The notes beneath the pieces were generated by a model. The model ran no database searches and was not told where the DNA came from. It saw only the letters and a program-made list of their open reading frames with translations. This document shows, in pieces, positions 61,459-64,000 of a DNA stretch of 64,000 bases (its first letter is position 1; the number at the start of each line of letters is the position of its first letter). Position numbers and translations under genes: made by a program. Source of the DNA: Rhizobium bangladeshense (GTDB lineage: Bacteria; Pseudomonadota; Alphaproteobacteria; Rhizobiales; Rhizobiaceae); contig NZ_LYPL01000016.1 in the NCBI RefSeq assembly GCF_001662075.1, positions 62,001-126,000 on the forward strand, read 5' to 3'.

Positions 61459-62013
61459 ATGAGGCAGGCTAATCACTGGAAAGGGCTCGGACTGCTCTCC
61501 TTCGCGGGAGCAGTCCTGATGACTGCCACCTCGTCGAAGGCTGCGGAGGACGTCGTCGCCGTTCGGCAGGCGGACATGAAGGCCATGGCGGCGGCAGCAA
61601 AGACGATCTCGGGCATGTTCAAAGATCCGACGAGCTACAAGTCCGCCGAGTTCAGACTGGCAGCCGATACCATCCGCGACAAGTCCGGCGTCGTTCTCTC
61701 CGGACATTTCGCTTCCGAGGCCGCCAGCGCGCAGTCAAAGGCCAGGCCGAACATCCTCGAGGAACGAGAGCGGTTCGACCGCATCGCGAACGATCTGCGC
61801 GATTACGCCGTCGCGCTCGACGTCGCCGCGGAAAAAAATCCCGGACCGATGACGGCCGACATGCGGATGAAGCCGGGCGAGGCGATGGGCGGCGGGCCGC
61901 TCGGCACCCACGTCCCAAACGAGCAGTTACTCTCGGCGATGCCGGCGGAGCATGCCTTCCACCTCATGCTCCAGACCTGCACGACCTGCCACGCCAGATT
62001 CAGGATGGAATGA
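61459..62013 (+). CDS. Cytochrome c' family protein
   Basis: 184 residues from ATG 61459; an upstream in-frame ATG at 61432 would spoil the signal peptide. After the signal segment (GLGLLSFAGAVLMTATSSKA) comes a four-helix domain and the haem-binding CTTCHARFR at the extreme C-terminus, as in cytochromes c'. The haem is attached in the periplasm. A role in binding NO or in redox handling with the copper proteins is likely. It follows the Csp gene by 87 bases. Confidence 0.9.
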   Translation: MRQANHWKGLGLLSFAGAVLMTATSSKAAEDVVAVRQADMKAMAAAAKTISGMFKDPTSYKSAEFRLAADTIRDKSGVVLSGHFASEAASAQSKARPNILEERERFDRIANDLRDYAVALDVAAEKNPGPMTADMRMKPGEAMGGGPLGTHVPNEQLLSAMPAEHAFHLMLQTCTTCHARFRME

Positions 62014-62108
62014 GCGGCGAACGCTCGGAACCGGGTATTTGCGCGCCTTCCTTAAGCTTCCGCCCGTGGCGGCTTGACGTTAGATCCATGAGGCAAGCGC
62101 CCGCTCTG

Positions 62109-62321
62109 CTACGCCTTCGATCGGTTTAGTCCGAAGCGGGCGTGGGGCTGCGCTTCGTCGTCGGAATTGGCAAACTCCCCGATGATCGCGGATTCGGACC
62201 GATCGCCCCCCTGGCAATGCATGACCAAGTGCTTGAGGGTGGCGGTCAAGGCGTGGATCGCCGCCGCCTTGCGCTTGAGTTCCTCGATGTGATGGGAAGG
62301 TCAAGAGCCTTCTGCTTTCCG
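62109..62321 (-). pseudogene. Remnant of a MerR-family metal regulator (CueR-like)
   Basis: The C-terminal part can still be read on the minus strand: KQKALDL, then in a shifted frame HHIEELKRKAAAIHALTATL and KHLVMHCQGGDRSESAIIGEF, ending at a TAG (62109-62111). This is the dimerisation helix and metal-loop end of a MerR/CueR protein. The DNA-binding N-terminus is gone and at least one frameshift is present. The rest of the gap 62014-62448 has no gene that I can see. Confidence 0.7.
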
Positions 62322-62448
62322 GATTGCCGCTCTCATGTTGAGTTCGATCCCGATATCTTCGATAATCGGTGGGACGATTTTCGTAGCTTTCCAGGGTGCC
62401 TTGTTTCGAGTTCTTTGATGGGGCCGACAGGCGTCAATAGGAGCGGTG

Positions 62449-63123
62449 ATGCAGAGCCATGCGAGGCAGCGAGAGGATGCGGCGAAAACGCCGGCCACCG
62501 TTGCGTTCATAGATATCGCCGGATTCAGCGCAATTGCGGATGTTTATGGTGACGCGGCGGCGCTCGATGTGCTCGAGGTGTTCGAGAGCATGGTGCGCGA
62601 CGCCCTGAGTGGCTATGCGCCTCCGATCAAATGGATCGGCGACGAGGCGATGCTGTCGTTTCCTGAGCCCGAAACAGCGATCCAGGTGCTCGGAACGCTG
62701 TTGCAGGCATGCCGCAAGGAACCGCGTCTCCCGCTCACTCGGGCAGGGCTGAACCATGGGCCTGTGATTTGCAGAGCAGGCGATCTCTTTGGATCGACGG
62801 TCAATATCGCCGCGCGAATCACTGCGCTCGCGTCGCCGGGGCAGTTGCTTGCCACCCAACCCATTGCTGAGGCGGCCGCCGCCCGAGGCATCCTGGTGCG
62901 CGATCTCGGAATGGTGGCGCTTAGATCGGTAGCCGATGAACTCCCTCTCTTCGAGATCGATCTCGCTCCGTCGGCCGACCCGGCCTGGATAGATCCGGTG
63001 TGCAAGATGCACGCACCCTATTCATCCTACAGGCGCGCCGCCCCCGATGGGCCGTGGTTTTGTTCACCGCAGTGTGAAGAAGCGTATCGACGTTCACCGC
63101 AGACCTATGAGCTGCCGCGGTGA
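62449..63123 (+). CDS. Class III nucleotidyl cyclase fused to a C-terminal YHS metal-binding domain
   Basis: 224 residues from ATG 62449, four bases after GGAGC; the codon before it is a GTG. The cyclase has both metal Asp (D22 in AFIDIAGFS, D65 in KWIGDEAMLSF) and FGSTVNIAARI with the catalytic Asn and Arg. After a short linker, DPVCKMH and WFCSPQCEEAYRRSPQTY form a YHS/TRASH-type domain whose Cys can bind metal. It suggests cyclic-nucleotide signalling tied to copper or another metal. It stands between the MerR and CopZ remnants. Confidence 0.88.
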   Translation: MQSHARQREDAAKTPATVAFIDIAGFSAIADVYGDAAALDVLEVFESMVRDALSGYAPPIKWIGDEAMLSFPEPETAIQVLGTLLQACRKEPRLPLTRAGLNHGPVICRAGDLFGSTVNIAARITALASPGQLLATQPIAEAAAARGILVRDLGMVALRSVADELPLFEIDLAPSADPAWIDPVCKMHAPYSSYRRAAPDGPWFCSPQCEEAYRRSPQTYELPR

Positions 63124-63189
63124 CGCCTAGACCTTCGGCGAAGGACCTGTTTTGCCTGGTGCTCCGCGCTGGAAATCGCAGTCGTCTAA

Positions 63190-63346
63190 AACTAGAGGGG
63201 TAACCGGCTTTTTTGAATGGCAGAATTGATCGTGACTGGATCGTTCTTCGTTTGAACCTGGCCGCAAGTTCGATGCAGTCGAAAGCCTCAGGATCGGCCG
63301 TCTTGATCGCCTGCGCCACCGTGCTTGCGCAGTGACCGCAGGTCAT
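63190..63346 (-). pseudogene. Truncated CopZ-like heavy-metal-associated (HMA) domain
   Basis: MTCGHCASTVAQAIKTADPE is the HMA metal-binding loop and first helix, and ILPFKKAGYPSS is the end of such a chaperone, but the first beta strand is missing, the middle is degenerate, and there is no stop at the normal place; the frame runs on into the opposite-strand cyclase gene. The ATG at 63346 overlaps the Crp gene stop (ATGA). It looks like a decayed copper chaperone gene. Confidence 0.65.
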
Positions 63347-63909
63347 GTTCCGAATCGTACAAAGGAACGGCGCCGTTTCGACAGTTCCCGATAAAGGGCT
63401 TCCGGCGATACGCCGATATCCTCCGCCAGCGCCCTCCATTCGCCCTTCGACGGCAGCACGCCGTCGTTCCATGCAAGCCAGGACTCGAGACGAGCGGCAA
63501 CGGTCTTCAGATTGGCGATTTCCGCGCGCTTGCGTGTTTGCTGGAGTTGGTGGGAAAGATAGGAAGCCCAGCCCTCGGCGAAGTCCGGGTTGCTGCGAAG
63601 TGCACGTCTGATCAAGGGAATTGGAACCGAGGTCGCCTCAAGTTCGGTCACGGCGACGGCGTCACAATGATAGACGCTGGAGAAGACCGAGGCTTCCGCG
63701 AGGACCAGTCCTGAAGAAGCACGCTGCAGCACCGCGACGTCGCCGCCGGGCTGATGCCGTACAAGATGGACGATGCCGGACTCCACGAGATAGAGGCTTC
63801 CGACCTCGTCGCCCTGGTTGAAGACATGTTGGCTGGCTCCGAATGTTCTTCTTCCGGTCGAGAGGCTGCGAATGTGATCCATGAGGGTGGCAGACATGAT
63901 TTGGATCAT
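63343..63909 (-). CDS. Crp/Fnr-family transcriptional regulator
   Basis: 188 residues from ATG 63909; a second ATG at 63897 is possible. Cyclic-nucleotide-binding-like beta roll (VFNQGDEVGSLYLVESGIVHLVRHQPGGD) and a C-terminal winged helix (LPSKGEWRALAEDIGVSPEALYRELSKRRRS). No N-terminal Cys cluster of FNR is present. It is the only complete regulator at the copper island and may respond to the cyclic nucleotide made by the adjacent cyclase, which is inference. Confidence 0.87.
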   Translation of the reverse strand: MIQIMSATLMDHIRSLSTGRRTFGASQHVFNQGDEVGSLYLVESGIVHLVRHQPGGDVAVLQRASSGLVLAEASVFSSVYHCDAVAVTELEATSVPIPLIRRALRSNPDFAEGWASYLSHQLQQTRKRAEIANLKTVAARLESWLAWNDGVLPSKGEWRALAEDIGVSPEALYRELSKRRRSFVRFGT

Positions 63910-63967
63910 GTTCTACGGTGCGACGGCAAGCAATAGTGACGGTATATCGGCAACCGGAACACTCTCG

Positions 63968-64000
63968 ATGAAGTCCCTGCTTCTCAGCTTTATATTCGGC
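63968..64000 (+). CDS. Start of a further gene (runs off the right edge)
   Basis: Eleven codons, MKSLLLSFIFG, are open from an ATG at 63968, with a hydrophobic start like a signal peptide or membrane helix. It would be divergent from the Crp gene. Too short to name. Confidence 0.4.
   Translation, partial: MKSLLLSFIFG

Overview
The window reads as genomic DNA of a fast-growing rhizobium, most likely the Rhizobium leguminosarum/etli group, and could be from the chromosome or a large plasmid. The grounds are the high-GC coding style, EcfG-type stress promoters, a palindromic intergenic element of RIME type, a pcaIJF cluster with a divergent IclR regulator, and many tightly packed catabolic and transport operons. 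No rRNA, tRNA, CRISPR array, integrase or replication origin was recognised.

Layout. 1-5 kb: the 5' part of a fused adenylation-ACP-acyltransferase gene (runs off the left edge), a small P-loop kinase and a class III adenylate cyclase with a TPR tail. 5.2-6.4 kb: a secreted protein of unknown function made of two copies of one domain. 6.6-17.1 kb: an anti-phage island. Six minus-strand genes sit almost head to tail (Vsr endonuclease, C5-cytosine methyltransferase, MutL/MORC-like GHKL ATPase, Z1 helicase-like ATPase, DUF4420 PD-(D/E)XK protein, AIPR protein), and a convergent restriction endonuclease overlaps the last one. The gene content fits the Mza (MutL-Z1-AIPR) type of defence system with Vsr and an AspBHI-like nuclease added.

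17.3-25.8 kb: an oligosaccharide uptake and cleavage operon (two ABC ATPases, two permeases, a family 5 binding protein, a GH51 arabinofuranosidase) and its putative ArsR-type regulator. 25.9-26.6 kb: a VapBC-type toxin-antitoxin pair whose toxin is frameshifted. 26.8-30.3 kb: pcaR and pcaIJF, the last steps of the beta-ketoadipate pathway. 30.4-34.5 kb: a transglutaminase-like protein, a GNAT acetyltransferase, an MFS carrier, a RIME-like palindrome and an SDR. 34.5-40.6 kb: a general-stress block with EcfG promoters in front of glgX-topoisomerase IB-LigD polymerase and between two divergent stress genes. A 277-bp MITE-like element with 35-bp inverted ends follows.

41-47.3 kb: a nickel/cobalt efflux and chromate-resistance cluster (NicO/RcnA, MFS, ChrA, ChrB, a superoxide dismutase-rhodanese fusion, a ChrB C-terminal-domain protein). 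47.4-53.9 kb: small genes, an AraC regulator, a Tn3-family transposase remnant, UdgX-type uracil-DNA glycosylase, cardiolipin synthase and an EEP-family nuclease. 54.1-64 kb: a periplasmic copper-handling island (DUF411, CusF-like, cupredoxin, Tat-exported multicopper oxidase, TolC-like lipoprotein, DUF305, Csp four-helix copper-storage protein, cytochrome c', cytochrome b561). It ends with a class III cyclase fused to a YHS metal-binding domain, remnants of a MerR regulator and a CopZ-like chaperone, and a Crp/Fnr regulator. No P-type copper ATPase or RND pump lies inside the window.
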